Notes: generated by a model from the letters alone, not told the origin. A DNA stretch of 64,000 nucleotides from Paraburkholderia guartelaensis (GCF_004353905.1 NZ_SMOD01000020.1:91472-155471), one strand, 5' to 3'. Counted from the stretch's first letter, positions 45,374-54,686 are shown. Translations and numbers: made by a program.

Positions 45374-46075
45374 TCAGGCGTCGAGCAGGTTCCGCGCGCG
45401 CCGCACCTTGATTTCATCGACGGGGGCGAGCCCCTTGCCGTCGACGCGCACACCCGAGCCAAAATGCACTGCGTGCACGCGCGTCGCGCTCACGAATTGC
45501 GCCACGCGGTCGAGCGTGAGTCCCGCGCCCGCGAGCACCGTGCAATGCGTGTGCGCCGCGCGCTGCACGAGCGTTTCGATTTGCGCCTGCGCGTCCAGCA
45601 CCGAAGGCTTGCCGCCCGAGGTGAGGACGTTCGTCACGGCGTCGAAACCGAGCAGCACGTCGAACGCTTCCTGCAGATCGCGCGCTTCGTCGAACGCCCG
45701 ATGAAACGTGAGCGGCATGCCGTCGGCGGCGTCGATCGCGCGCTGCAGTCCATCGCGATCCACTTCATGCGAAGGCGTGAGCATACCGATGACGACCGCA
45801 TGCGCGCCCGCCAGCTTCGCGGCGCGCACGTCGCGCAGCATCACCGCGTAATCGTCCGAGTCGTAAATGAATGAGCGGCTGTGCGGCCGCACGATCACGT
45901 TCACGGGAATCGCCACCGCCGCGCACACGGCTTCGATCATGCCGATGCTCGGCGTGAGGCCGCCCTCGCCCATTGCGGTGACGAGTTCGAGACGATCCGC
46001 GCCGCCGCGCTCGGCGGCTTGCGCATCGGCGACGGTGGTCGCGATGACCTCCAGCACTACCCGTTCATGTTGCAT
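45374..46075 (-). CDS. cutC: CutC family protein
   Basis: The 233-residue TIM-barrel protein shows the CutC signature: VLEVIATTVADAQAAERGGADRLELVTAMGEGGLTPS at the start, IRPHSRSFIYDSDDY-like VIVRPHSRSF, PLTFHRAFDEARD and LTSGGKPSVLDA. It was once thought to handle copper but is now regarded as a cytosolic enzyme of unclear reaction. The ATG at 46075 is preferred over an upstream GTG at 46102 because MQHERVVLEVI is the typical start. It is convergent with the oxidoreductase gene. Confidence 0.92.
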   Translation of the reverse strand: MQHERVVLEVIATTVADAQAAERGGADRLELVTAMGEGGLTPSIGMIEAVCAAVAIPVNVIVRPHSRSFIYDSDDYAVMLRDVRAAKLAGAHAVVIGMLTPSHEVDRDGLQRAIDAADGMPLTFHRAFDEARDLQEAFDVLLGFDAVTNVLTSGGKPSVLDAQAQIETLVQRAAHTHCTVLAGAGLTLDRVAQFVSATRVHAVHFGSGVRVDGKGLAPVDEIKVRRARNLLDA

Positions 46076-46123
46076 GTTGGCGCGCCATGTCGTGAGGAAC
46101 ACGCCATGATCGCAGATGCACGC

Positions 46124-47389
46124 CTACTCGAACCAGTCGATGTCACCGCACAGCACGCACAGGCGTTCGCCCACCTGCACCGCCATCGAAAGCGTCAGGC
46201 ACGGCAGCGCCTCGTTGATCGACAGATACGGTCCGGTCACGTGCACGCGCCCCGGCGTGACGAGTGCCGTGCGGAAATACGGCCTGCGCAGCCAGCTCGC
46301 GCCTTGCGCATCTTCCAGCGGCAAAAAGCGCGCATCGCGTTCAGCGCGGTCGACGCGCAGCACCACGTTGCGGCCCGCCTGCCTGCCGTTCGAATCGAGC
46401 AGATAGCAGCGCGCCGCGTGTGCGAGCGCGAGGAAGTTCCAGCACACCTCCTCCATCGGTTCGCCAGCCGAAAGCCGTTCGGCCGCGCGCTCGAACGCGC
46501 GCAGATAGGGCGCGAGGCGATTCGTCTCGCCGCGCTCGCGCGTTTCGGTCTGCTGACGAAAACGCTCGGTCGCCTCGGCGATCACGCCTTGCGCCTGGGC
46601 GGCGTCGGCGAGTCCGGGCGCCGGCCGTGCGAAGTAGAAGCCCTGCACGAAGTCCGCGTTGCACGCGAGCGCGAGCTGCGCCTCGTGTTCCGTCTCCACG
46701 CCTTCGATCAGCACGAGCTTGCCCGCGTCGTGCAGGAGCGCGACGAGCGCGGGCAGCGTTGCGGCCATGTCGGCGCGATGCTGCGCGTGCATGAGCATGA
46801 TGCGGTCGAGCTTCACGATGTCGGGATTGAGCTGCCACACGCGGCCAATATCGACGTTGCCCGCGCCGAAGTCGTCGAGCGCCACGAGAAAGCCGCGCTC
46901 GCGAAACGTCGCGACGGCCTGCGCGAGGGCGTCGAGATCGGTCGCCTCGTCCTCCAGCACCTCCAGCACGATGCGCCGCGGCGCGATGTTCAGCCGCCGC
47001 AGGTTCGCGAGCAGCGCCGCCGAGTGGTACGCCTCGATCAGCGTACCCGGATGCACGTTGAGAAAGAGCCATTCGCGCTCCGCCCCGAGCAGCGCGAAGT
47101 TCTCCAGATGCAACCCCTGGGCGAGCCGGTCCACCAGCAGCGCTTCGCCCACGCGCGCGGCGTCGCCGAATACATCGAGCGGCGAAACCGGGCGGTCGAG
47201 TGGGTCGTGCGCGCGCAGCAGCCCTTCGTAGCCCACCGCTCGCATGTGCGAGAGGCTGAACACCGGCTGGAACACGCTCGTGAGCGTGAGGTCGCCATGG
47301 TGCGCGCTATAGCGCTGCAGCCCCGAAGTGACGCTGAGATCGAAGCCGTGAGGGGTCACGGCTGTTTTGTCCTGTTGCTCTGTGATCAT
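46124..47389 (-). CDS. EAL-domain cyclic-di-GMP phosphodiesterase with C-terminal sensor domain
   Basis: The 421-residue cytosolic protein has an EAL domain (about 35-280) that retains catalytic features: EGL (Glu55), LNVHPGTL, LEVLEDEA, DDFGAGNVDIG, VKLDRIML, IEGVE and QGFYFARP. The C-terminal part (about 305-421, EEVCWNFLALAHAARCYLLDSNGRQAGRNV) resembles the YkuI-type PAS/Cache-like sensor that follows EAL in some proteins. Hydrolysis of cyclic-di-GMP under control of a small ligand is likely. The ATG at 47389 is used. It is divergent from the CPA1 antiporter gene. Confidence 0.92.
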   Translation of the reverse strand: MITEQQDKTAVTPHGFDLSVTSGLQRYSAHHGDLTLTSVFQPVFSLSHMRAVGYEGLLRAHDPLDRPVSPLDVFGDAARVGEALLVDRLAQGLHLENFALLGAEREWLFLNVHPGTLIEAYHSAALLANLRRLNIAPRRIVLEVLEDEATDLDALAQAVATFRERGFLVALDDFGAGNVDIGRVWQLNPDIVKLDRIMLMHAQHRADMAATLPALVALLHDAGKLVLIEGVETEHEAQLALACNADFVQGFYFARPAPGLADAAQAQGVIAEATERFRQQTETRERGETNRLAPYLRAFERAAERLSAGEPMEEVCWNFLALAHAARCYLLDSNGRQAGRNVVLRVDRAERDARFLPLEDAQGASWLRRPYFRTALVTPGRVHVTGPYLSINEALPCLTLSMAVQVGERLCVLCGDIDWFE

Positions 47390-47860
47390 GCCATCCTCTA
47401 GCGCGTAGGAAGGACGCTGCAGTCCGCACAGCCTTTGCACGGCCCGCGCTTGTCCTCCGTAGCCTGATTTTCATTGCGTCACAGGAGGGATCAAGCAAGG
47501 TCCGTGCTCGCTCGCACCGCGATCTGGCACGCATCAGGAAATGCGTTTACACCCATCGCGTGCGCTGCGATTGGGCACGCCATGCACCGCGCGAGACATC
47601 GCACGGCGCACCGATATCGTGCGCCTTTCCACGCGCTTTTGCTTTGGTGGTGGTGCATATACGCGGACAAATTGCCGCATTTTTGGCGAATATCGGGCTC
47701 GCCACGCGTTCGCCCTGCGCGCTTCGCGGCGGCTTACAGACGTGTCAGGCTAAACTGTCCCTCGACCGGCGCGCCCTCTCTAATGCGCGCCAGAACGCAG
47801 TGCCGCACCGCGCGTGAAGAGAGGCACCTGTCCCCTCTTCAACGCTTCCCCGCCTGGTCC

Positions 47861-47890
47861 CGTTTGGCCTTGTTTGGCCCTGTTTGGCCC
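47861..47890 (+). repeat. Three 10-base tandem repeats in the leader of the CPA1 gene
   Basis: Units CGTTTGGCCT, TGTTTGGCCC and TGTTTGGCCC lie head to tail, with a degenerate fourth copy at 47851-47860. They end 15 bases before the antiporter ATG. The rest of the 516-base gap between the EAL gene and the antiporter (47390-47905) shows no gene. Confidence 0.75.
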
Positions 47891-47905
47891 CCGCTACGTT
47901 TTTCG

Positions 47906-49573
47906 ATGGACATTCTCTTCACCGTTCTCATTCTGCTGCTCGCTGTTGCCGTGTCCGGCATCATCGCGCGCACCGTGCCAATCAAGCTGCCGTTGCCGCT
48001 CGTGCAGATCGGCATCGGCGCGCTGCTCACGTTTCCGCTCGTGAATCCGCACGTCACGTTCGATCCCGACATCTTCATGGCGCTGTTCATTCCGCCGCTG
48101 CTGTTCGCGGACGGCTGGCGCATGCCCAAACGCGAGTTCTTCATGCAGCGTCGCGCGATCCTCATGCTCGCGCTCGGCCTCGTGCTGCTGACGGTCGTCG
48201 CCGTGGGCTATTTCGTGCACTGGCTCGTGCCGCAGATCTCGCTGCCCGTGGCGTTCGCGCTCGCCGCCGTGCTCTCGCCCACCGACGCCGTCGCGCTCTC
48301 GGGCATCGCCGGCAAGGACCGCATTCCCGCGCAGCTCATGCACATCCTCGAAGGCGAAGCGCTGATGAACGACGCCTCGGGTCTCGTTGCGCTCAAGTTC
48401 GCCGTGGCGGCCGCGCTCACCGGCTACTTTTCGCTGCGCTCGGCGGCACTCAGCTTCGTCGTGATCGCGGCGGGCGGTCTGGCGCTCGGGGCGGCGATCG
48501 GCTGGCTCTTCAGCTTCGTGTCGGCGCGCTTTCTCAACATGACCGAAGAGGGCGACCCCGCACCCGGCGTCGTGCTCACCTTGCTGATTCCGTTCGCGGC
48601 GTATCTGTTCGCCGAGCACCTCGAGGTGTCGGGCGTGCTCGCTGCCGTTTCCGCCGGCATGACGATGAACTTCACGAGCGTCGCGCACAAAGGACCGGTG
48701 TCGACACGCGTGCGCGCCACGAGCACCTGGTCGATGATCGAATTCGTCTTCAACGGCATGGTGTTCACGCTGCTCGGCCTGCAGTTCCCTGGCATTCTCG
48801 GCAAGGCGCTGCTCGACGCGCACCACACGAGCAACGTACAGATGCTGCGTCTCATCGGCTATATCGCCGCCGTACTCGTGGCGCTCTACGCCATGCGCTT
48901 CGGCTGGGTGTGGCTGCTGCGCTGGGTGGCGAGCCGCGGCGCCGCGCGTCACGGCGTCGCGAACGCGGTGCCGGGCCTGCGCACCGTGGCGATCACCACG
49001 GTGGCGGGCGTACGGGGCGCGGTGACGCTCGCGGGCGTGCTCTCGCTGCCCGTGGCGCTCGCCAACGGCAGCCCGCTGCCCGGGCGAGACAGCGCCATTT
49101 TCATCGCGACGGGCGTGATCCTCGCCTCGCTGCTGGTGGCGATCGTGGGCCTGCCGCTGTTGCTGCGCGGCGTGCGGCGCGGCGCGCAGGGACCGCACGC
49201 AGCCGAGGAGCGCGCGGCGCGCATCCAGGCGGCGCAGGCGGGCATCCGCGCCGTCGATGCGGTGCACGAAAAGGTGAGCGAGGATCTCGACGAATCGCAG
49301 GCCGCCTACGCCGCCGACACGACCGCGCGCGTGATGGACGCCTACCGCCGCCGCCTCGCCTCGCTCGATGCCGACCGCGACCGCAGCGCGAACGCGCGCC
49401 GCTCGGACGCGCTGGAAATGGAAATGCGCCTCGCCGGCATGCGCGCCGAACGCGCGACGCTGCTCAAGCTGCGCAACCAGATGCAGATCAACGACGAAAC
49501 GCTGGCGAAGCTGATGCGCGAAGTCGATCTTTCGGAAACGGCGATGACGACGCGCGGGCGCAATCGCAACTGA
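47906..49573 (+). CDS. CPA1 family Na+(K+)/H+ antiporter
   Basis: This inner-membrane protein of 555 residues has about twelve membrane helices followed by a hydrophilic helical tail (about 430-555) with coiled-coil character. Family motifs are ALFIPPLLFADGW, AAVLSPTDAVALSGIAG with the transport Asp, EGEALMNDASGLVALK (the ND pair) and GVRGAVTLAGVLSLP. It exchanges cytosolic sodium or potassium for protons. No ribosome binding site precedes the ATG; instead three 10-base repeats lie upstream. Length and motifs match NhaP/YjcE-type proteins. Confidence 0.92.
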   Translation: MDILFTVLILLLAVAVSGIIARTVPIKLPLPLVQIGIGALLTFPLVNPHVTFDPDIFMALFIPPLLFADGWRMPKREFFMQRRAILMLALGLVLLTVVAVGYFVHWLVPQISLPVAFALAAVLSPTDAVALSGIAGKDRIPAQLMHILEGEALMNDASGLVALKFAVAAALTGYFSLRSAALSFVVIAAGGLALGAAIGWLFSFVSARFLNMTEEGDPAPGVVLTLLIPFAAYLFAEHLEVSGVLAAVSAGMTMNFTSVAHKGPVSTRVRATSTWSMIEFVFNGMVFTLLGLQFPGILGKALLDAHHTSNVQMLRLIGYIAAVLVALYAMRFGWVWLLRWVASRGAARHGVANAVPGLRTVAITTVAGVRGAVTLAGVLSLPVALANGSPLPGRDSAIFIATGVILASLLVAIVGLPLLLRGVRRGAQGPHAAEERAARIQAAQAGIRAVDAVHEKVSEDLDESQAAYAADTTARVMDAYRRRLASLDADRDRSANARRSDALEMEMRLAGMRAERATLLKLRNQMQINDETLAKLMREVDLSETAMTTRGRNRN

Positions 49574-49660
49574 GCGCTTAGGCGCAGATGCGGTGAATCG
49601 GGAGAGGGGAAAACGCGGCGCCGAGGACCGGCGCCGCATGTCGCGATAAGGCGGTGAGCC

Positions 49661-50965
49661 TTAAACCGCCGCTTCCTGCGCCGGTTTGCGACGCAGCAGA
49701 GCGTAGAGGATGATCGCGCCAAACGTGGCGGTGCCGATGCCGCCCAGCCCGAAGCCGCCGAGCTTGAGCGAGAAGTCGCCCGCGCCGAGCACAAGCGTGA
49801 CTGCGGCGACGATCAGATTGCGGTTGTCCGAGAAGTCCACCTTGTTGACGACCCAGATACGCGCGCCCGTCACAGCGATCAGACCGAACACGACGATCGA
49901 GACGCCGCCGAGCACCGGGCCCGGAATCGTCTGAATGACGGCGCCGAACTTCGGCGAGAAGCCGAGCACGAGCGCGATGACCGCGGCGATCACGAACACG
50001 AGCGTCGAGTAGATTTTCGTCACGGCCATCACGCCGATGTTTTCCGCGTAGGTCGTGACACCCGTGCCGCCCGCGAAGCCCGAGACGATCGTGGCGAGCC
50101 CGTCGCCGATGAACGCGCGGCCCACATAGCGGTCGAGGTTGTAGCCCGTCATCGCGGAAACCGCCTTGATGTGGCCAAGGTTCTCCGCCACCAGAATCAC
50201 GGCGATCGGCACGAGCAGCGTCATGGCGTGCGGGTCGAACACCGGCGCGGTGAACTTCGGCATGCCGAACCAGGCGGCGTTCGCGACGATCGAGAAGTCG
50301 ATCGGCTTGCCCAGGCCCATGCCGTTCGTGACGATCGCGTAGATCACGTAGGCGATCAGGAGGCCGACGAGAATCAGCAGGCGCTGCAGCATGCCGCGCG
50401 TGAACACGGCCACGCCGCCCACGCAGAGCACGGTGACGATGGCCATCCACGAGTCGAAGATCGAGCCGCTCACGCCCTTCACCGCGATGGGCGCGAGATT
50501 CAGCCCGATCACGCAGACGATCGCACCCGTCACCACCGGCGGCATGAGCGTTTCGATCCATTTGGTGCCGATGGCCGAGACGAGCAGGCCGATCAGCGTA
50601 TAAGCCACGCCGCACGCGATGATGCCGCCGAGCGCGACCGGAATGTTGGGATTGGGTCCCTGCCCGCCGTAGCCCGTGACAGCGATCACGAGACCGATGA
50701 ACGCGAAGCTCGAACCGAGATAGCTCGGCACGCGCCCGCCCACCACCACGAAGAACAGCAGCGTGCCGACACCCGACATGAAAATACACAGGTTCGGATC
50801 GAAGCCCATGAGCAGCGGCGCGAGCACGGTCGAGCCGAACATGGCGACGACGTGCTGCACGCCCATGGCGAACATCTGCGGCCAGGGCAGGCGCTCGTCG
50901 GGAGCCACGACGCTGCGGGTGTCACCCGTCTGCGCGCGCCAGCGGGGGAAATAGGAGTCGGACAT
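49661..50965 (-). CDS. Uracil-xanthine permease (NCS2/UraA type)
   Basis: The 434-residue inner-membrane protein has fourteen predicted membrane segments of the UraA fold. It begins with DERLPWPQMFAMGVQHVVAMFGSTVLAPLLMGFDPN, and the substrate-site helix VAENLGHIKAVSAMTG carries the conserved Glu. GGTGVTTYAENIGVMAVTKIYS holds the second Glu. It imports uracil or another nucleobase with protons. AGAGGAA precedes the ATG at 50965. It has an upstream region with a 10-bp inverted repeat at 51178-51206. Confidence 0.94.
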   Translation of the reverse strand: MSDSYFPRWRAQTGDTRSVVAPDERLPWPQMFAMGVQHVVAMFGSTVLAPLLMGFDPNLCIFMSGVGTLLFFVVVGGRVPSYLGSSFAFIGLVIAVTGYGGQGPNPNIPVALGGIIACGVAYTLIGLLVSAIGTKWIETLMPPVVTGAIVCVIGLNLAPIAVKGVSGSIFDSWMAIVTVLCVGGVAVFTRGMLQRLLILVGLLIAYVIYAIVTNGMGLGKPIDFSIVANAAWFGMPKFTAPVFDPHAMTLLVPIAVILVAENLGHIKAVSAMTGYNLDRYVGRAFIGDGLATIVSGFAGGTGVTTYAENIGVMAVTKIYSTLVFVIAAVIALVLGFSPKFGAVIQTIPGPVLGGVSIVVFGLIAVTGARIWVVNKVDFSDNRNLIVAAVTLVLGAGDFSLKLGGFGLGGIGTATFGAIILYALLRRKPAQEAAV

Positions 50966-51177
50966 GGGTTCCTCTTGTCGGCGTGATTTGCGGTCTGGTT
51001 GTGGTTTTGATTGTTGGCGCGCACGCATCGATGCAACGGCCGCCCTTGATGCAGGTCAGGCGGGAGTGTACGGAGCCGCAATCAGCGTGGCAAGCCGGAT
51101 GTCGGGCATCCGAAACACTCCCGGCGGTCGTCGGGACGATCTGCGGAGCCAGTGCCGAATGGAGATTAAGACTCCTC

Positions 51178-51307
51178 CTATATTCGGGGCAGGATACCGA
51201 ATATAGACTTGCCTTGCTGCGTGACCTCATGGCAGTCCATGCAGAGGTTGTAAGTGGCAAACTCTCCGACTTCCCCGCTCCTGCCCCCCGCTCGAGCGGT
51301 TTTTTTT
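51178..51307 (+). ncRNA. Candidate small RNA or leader with terminator (uncertain)
   Basis: No gene lies in this part of the 370-base gap 50966-51335. CTATATTCGG and CCGAATATAG form a perfect 10-bp inverted repeat (51178-51187, 51197-51206). At 51289-51300 the palindrome CCGCTCGAGCGG is followed by T8, a plus-strand terminator with no plus-strand gene to serve. A short RNA of about 100-130 bases ending at 51308 is one explanation. The inverted repeat may instead be an operator for the minus-strand permease gene. Confidence 0.3.
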
Positions 51308-51335
51308 GCCCGCGCAATATGAGCCACGCGCGCGT

Positions 51336-51971
51336 TCAGGCGAATGCGGATTGCGCCAGTTCCCGCGCGTAGTCGCGCACGTCTTCCGGCCAGGGCGCAT
51401 TCGCCGCTTCGAAGCGGCTACGCTCGCCCGCGTACAGCGCGCGCAACGCCTCCTCGTAATTCGGCAGATTGCCGGCCAGTGCAGTCATGAAGCGGTGCGC
51501 GGCTTCCTGGGCCGCGCGCACGCGTTCGCGTGCCTCGCTCGCGTGGCGGGCGGCATCCACGAGACGGCGCAGCACCACTGAGGCGCCGCCGGGCTGCGCG
51601 CCGAGCCAGTCCCAGTGGCGCGGCAACAGCGTCACCTCGCGAGCCACTACGCCGAGCTTCGGGCGGCCGCGGCCGCGCGGGGCGTCTTCCGGTGCCGCTT
51701 CGTCGATTCCGTCCGGAGCGGCTGCATCCTGCTCGCTACTTTGCTGCGCAACGATGCGCGCCTCGACGTCCTTTTCCGTGCCGCGCAGATCGAATTCGAC
51801 CGGGCGCGCGTCGCGGTCGTCGAAGACCAGCACCGTCGCGCCGTTTTCGTTCCCGTTTTCGTTCCCTTCGCGCTCGAGTTCCGCCTTGACCGCCAACGCC
51901 ACCTGAAGCGGCGCGCCGCGCGCGATCACGCGTTTGCCCGCAAATGCCGTACAGCCGTTCGCCATCGTCAT
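51336..51971 (-). CDS. DUF2239 family protein
   Basis: The 211-residue protein starts MTMANGCTAFAGKRVIARGAPLQVALAVK, the DUF2239 pattern. A strand (TVLVFDDRDARPVEFDLRGT), the linker GRGRPKLGVVAREVTLLPRHWDWLGAQPGGASVVLRRLVDAAR and a C-terminal helix follow. The second half (GRGRPKLGV, LPRHWDWL, ASVVLRRLV) looks like a small DNA-binding helix-loop with an AT-hook-like GRGRPK. GGAGA precedes the ATG at 51971. The N-terminal ENGNENG run (residues ~45) is encoded by a 12-base repeat. Two copies of an ACCCGGGT element lie in its promoter, so autoregulation is plausible. Function is unknown. Confidence 0.88.
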   Translation of the reverse strand: MTMANGCTAFAGKRVIARGAPLQVALAVKAELEREGNENGNENGATVLVFDDRDARPVEFDLRGTEKDVEARIVAQQSSEQDAAAPDGIDEAAPEDAPRGRGRPKLGVVAREVTLLPRHWDWLGAQPGGASVVLRRLVDAARHASEARERVRAAQEAAHRFMTALAGNLPNYEEALRALYAGERSRFEAANAPWPEDVRDYARELAQSAFA

Positions 51972-52001
51972 GGTTTTCTCCGTCCTGGTATCCAACGATG
52001 G

Positions 52002-52056
52002 GCGAATATTACCCGGGTAAATTTAGCGATGCAATATCATCCGGGTAAAATTTGAT
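52002..52056 (-). promoter_or_regulatory. Paired operator-like elements in front of the DUF2239 gene
   Basis: Two direct copies of a 20-base element with period 28 lie at 52005-52024 and 52033-52053 and agree at 18 of 20 positions apart from one extra A. The first contains the perfect 12-bp palindrome TTACCCGGGTAA (52009-52020). They are 34-83 bases upstream of the start codon, where promoter and repressor sites are expected. Confidence 0.6.
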
Positions 52057-52061
52057 GGCAG

Positions 52062-53576
52062 TCAGCCGGAGCGGCCTTCGAGATCCGCGCCAGGCGCATC
52101 GTCGGTCGTGGCGGGCAGCCATGCCGCCACGCGGTTGCGGCCCGAGCGCTTCGCCGTGTAGAGCGCGGCGTCGGCGGCGTCGGTCAGCGCGCGCCAGTCG
52201 GCAAACGCGCTTTGGGTCGTGCAGGCCACGCCCACGCTCACCGTGAGCACACCGTTCGGGCTGTCGGCGTGCGGCAGCGCCAGCGCCTCGATCGCGGCGC
52301 GCACCTTCTCGGCCAACGCGAGCGCCTGGGCCTCGCCCGTGTCGGGCAGCACCAGCACGAATTCTTCGCCGCCATAGCGCGCCGCACAGTCCGCCGCGCG
52401 GCGTGCGTGTGCGCCGAGTGCGTGCGCGACGGCCGCGAGCGCGTCGTCGCCGGCGAGGTGGCCATAGCGGTCGTTGTAGAGCTTGAAGCGGTCCACATCG
52501 AGCAGCACGATCGCGAGCGGGCTGCCCGAGCGGCGTGCGCGCGCCCACTCGTGGTCCGCGCGGGTCTCGAAGGCGCGCCGGTTCGCGAGCGACGTGAGCG
52601 CGTCGGTGCCCGCCTGCACGCGCAACTCCGCCTCCACCGCGCCACGCTGGCGCAACTGGCGCGTGAACATCAACGCGAGCGCGATCAGCGAGATGTCGAG
52701 CACCGCCGTGAGCGTGCCGATGATCCAGGCGCGCACGCGCCATTCGCGATAGATGTCGTCCGCCGCGACAGCGACACTGAACACGAGCGGATAGCCCTCC
52801 ACGCGCCGCAGCGCAAACCAGCGCCGCACGCGGTCCACCGGGCCGAGCGAGAAGAAGCCGTTAGCCTGCGATCGCTGGAAACGCTGGAAGAGCGCGGATT
52901 CCGCAACGCTTTTGCCGATCAGCTCGGGAACGTACGGGCGGCGCATGAGCAGCGTGCCGTCGGCGAGCGTGAGCGCCAGCGCGCCGTCCGTGCCGATGTC
53001 CACGCCGCTGAACAATTGGCGGAAATAATCGAGCCGCATCGTGCCGACCACCACGCCCGCGAACGAGCCGTCAGGGTTCGAGAGACGGCGGCTCAATCCG
53101 ATGGTCGCGTTGGCCGGCCCGTCGCGTGGAATGAACGGGTGGCTCAGAAAGAGGCCTACGTGCGGCGAGTCGCGCTGCGCGATGAAATAGTCGCGGTCGG
53201 CCACATTGAGCGAGCGCGGCGGCACCGAGCGCGAATCGAACACCACGTCGCCCGCCGCGTTGGTAACGAAGATCGCGCCCAGATTCTTCGCCGTGGCCGA
53301 GCGGTCGAACAACACATTCTGGCGAATGTCGGGGGGCAGCGAGGCGAGACGCGGATCGTCGATGGCGTCGATGACGGCTTGCAGCGAAAGGTTGTAGACG
53401 TCGAAATTGCGCGCCGTGTCGCGCTCGAAAAGCAGCGCCATATTGGAGGCGGAAGCGCGGGCGCTCGCGAGCGCATCGTGCCGCATCTGCGCCATGACCC
53501 ACGCGGCGATCAGCGTCAGTACTGCGGCCAGCGCAATGCCGATGGCAAGCACGGCGTTCGGTCGGCGGATCATCAT
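52062..53576 (-). CDS. Membrane diguanylate cyclase with periplasmic Cache domain
   Basis: The 504-residue protein has an N-terminal membrane helix (about 8-28), a periplasmic dCache-like sensor (about 30-280, with RDYFIAQRDSPHVGLFLSHPFIPRDG), a second membrane helix (about 288-310) and a GGDEF domain. The active site is GGEEF (402-406), fully canonical. The inhibitory I-site RAAD lies at 393-396, five residues earlier. It should make cyclic-di-GMP in response to a periplasmic ligand and be feedback inhibited. ATGATG at 53576 and 53573 are alternative starts. Confidence 0.93.
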   Translation of the reverse strand: MMIRRPNAVLAIGIALAAVLTLIAAWVMAQMRHDALASARASASNMALLFERDTARNFDVYNLSLQAVIDAIDDPRLASLPPDIRQNVLFDRSATAKNLGAIFVTNAAGDVVFDSRSVPPRSLNVADRDYFIAQRDSPHVGLFLSHPFIPRDGPANATIGLSRRLSNPDGSFAGVVVGTMRLDYFRQLFSGVDIGTDGALALTLADGTLLMRRPYVPELIGKSVAESALFQRFQRSQANGFFSLGPVDRVRRWFALRRVEGYPLVFSVAVAADDIYREWRVRAWIIGTLTAVLDISLIALALMFTRQLRQRGAVEAELRVQAGTDALTSLANRRAFETRADHEWARARRSGSPLAIVLLDVDRFKLYNDRYGHLAGDDALAAVAHALGAHARRAADCAARYGGEEFVLVLPDTGEAQALALAEKVRAAIEALALPHADSPNGVLTVSVGVACTTQSAFADWRALTDAADAALYTAKRSGRNRVAAWLPATTDDAPGADLEGRSG

Positions 53577-53906
53577 CTCGGGCCTTCGGGGGCTGGCCTT
53601 GCAGTGGCGCCGGTTGCCGGGCGCCTGCTTGCGCCCGACCGTGGACGATGCCCGACGCCGCGCGCGCCGGGTTGCAAGCGAGTGTACAACGGCCGGCGGG
53701 CGCATGCTGTGCGTATGCATTCATCCTCGCATGCCGCGTGAGGCGTGGCTATGCGGGCAAGTCCGGTCGAGGGTCGCGTTTGGGGCACGGCTCGATTTTG
53801 CGCCCTATTCTCCTGAATAAAGTGCGTTTCGAGTGGCGTTCGCCGCGTTAATTTGGATTCCTCTGTTTTATCGCGCGACTACGTATGCGCTTGTCATGCT
53901 GCGTGG
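53577..53906. other. Intergenic region with no gene seen
   Basis: This 330-base stretch lies between the Cache-GGDEF gene start and the bufC stop. I see only short chance open frames and AT-richer blocks (53800-53885), with no clear promoter, repeat or hairpin. Confidence 0.5.
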
Positions 53907-54686
53907 TCAGTCGTCGCGCACGCCGACGATTGCGCGCGCCTCGATCCACGCTCGCCACTGGCCGCCGAAGTCGAAAAGCGGGTCGATGTCGAAGGCTTGT
54001 GCAAGCGCGTCGTCGAGCGTGGCGCCGTCACGCAGCGCGACAAAGGCTGCGTGTGCGGCATGCGTGTGCACGAGCGCGGTGGGCCGCCATTGCGGCCGGA
54101 CCACGAGTGCCCACGCCGGCACATCCACGCGCTCGGGCCATACGCCGCCCAGCTGATGAGCCCGCCAGATCGCCACGGCATCGAAGCGTAGAGCGAGCGC
54201 AGCGCAGGCGGGATGCACCGCGAGACGCGATTGCGCAAGACGCTCCGCGCCGAGCGCTTGCCATTGCTGCGCGTCGAGTGGCGTGGCGTTCGCTGCGTAA
54301 CTGGCTGCGTGCAGCGCCCATTCGAGTCGCGCGACATCGCCGAAATACGCATAGCGTGCGTCGGTCTCGTAACGCTCGATGAATTCGGGCAGCTTCGCGC
54401 CGAAGCGGTTCAGATCGGCGTCGCGAGAAGGATGCGCACTCGCGTAGGCTAGCGCGAGTGCATCGAACCAGGCCTCGCCGGTCAGGGCCGCGAGCACCGG
54501 ATACGCGTTCGCGAGTGCAAGCCGCCGTGCCGCACGCCCATTGCCGCGATACAGGCCCATGCGCTCGTGCAGCAGCGCGGCATCGGCGGGAAGCATCTCG
54601 CGGGCGAGCGACGCATCGACGCCGGGATCGTCCAGTGCGGCAGCGAAGGCTTGCTGCGCCGCTTCCAGCGTGTTGCGCACAGTCAT
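53907..54686 (-). CDS. bufC: DUF2063 (HvfC/BufC-type) partner protein of the bufferin operon
   Basis: The 260-residue protein has the DUF2063 N-terminal helical domain (LEAAQQAFAAAL, GLYRGNGRAARRLALANAYPVLAALTGEAWFDALALAYASAHPSRDADLNRFGAKLPEFI), followed by a less conserved C-terminal half (about 110-260). In MNIO systems this protein binds the precursor leader and hands it to the oxidase. The ATG at 54686 overlaps the MNIO stop by four bases (ATGA), so translation is coupled. A longer upstream frame exists but would run into the oxidase gene. It is the last gene of the bufA1-bufB-bufC operon. Confidence 0.9.
   Translation of the reverse strand: MTVRNTLEAAQQAFAAALDDPGVDASLAREMLPADAALLHERMGLYRGNGRAARRLALANAYPVLAALTGEAWFDALALAYASAHPSRDADLNRFGAKLPEFIERYETDARYAYFGDVARLEWALHAASYAANATPLDAQQWQALGAERLAQSRLAVHPACAALALRFDAVAIWRAHQLGGVWPERVDVPAWALVVRPQWRPTALVHTHAAHAAFVALRDGATLDDALAQAFDIDPLFDFGGQWRAWIEARAIVGVRDD

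Noticed and set aside
51020..51310. 6S RNA next to the permease gene
   Set aside because: The length was tempting, but I could not find the long closing stem or the conserved central-bubble sequences on either strand.
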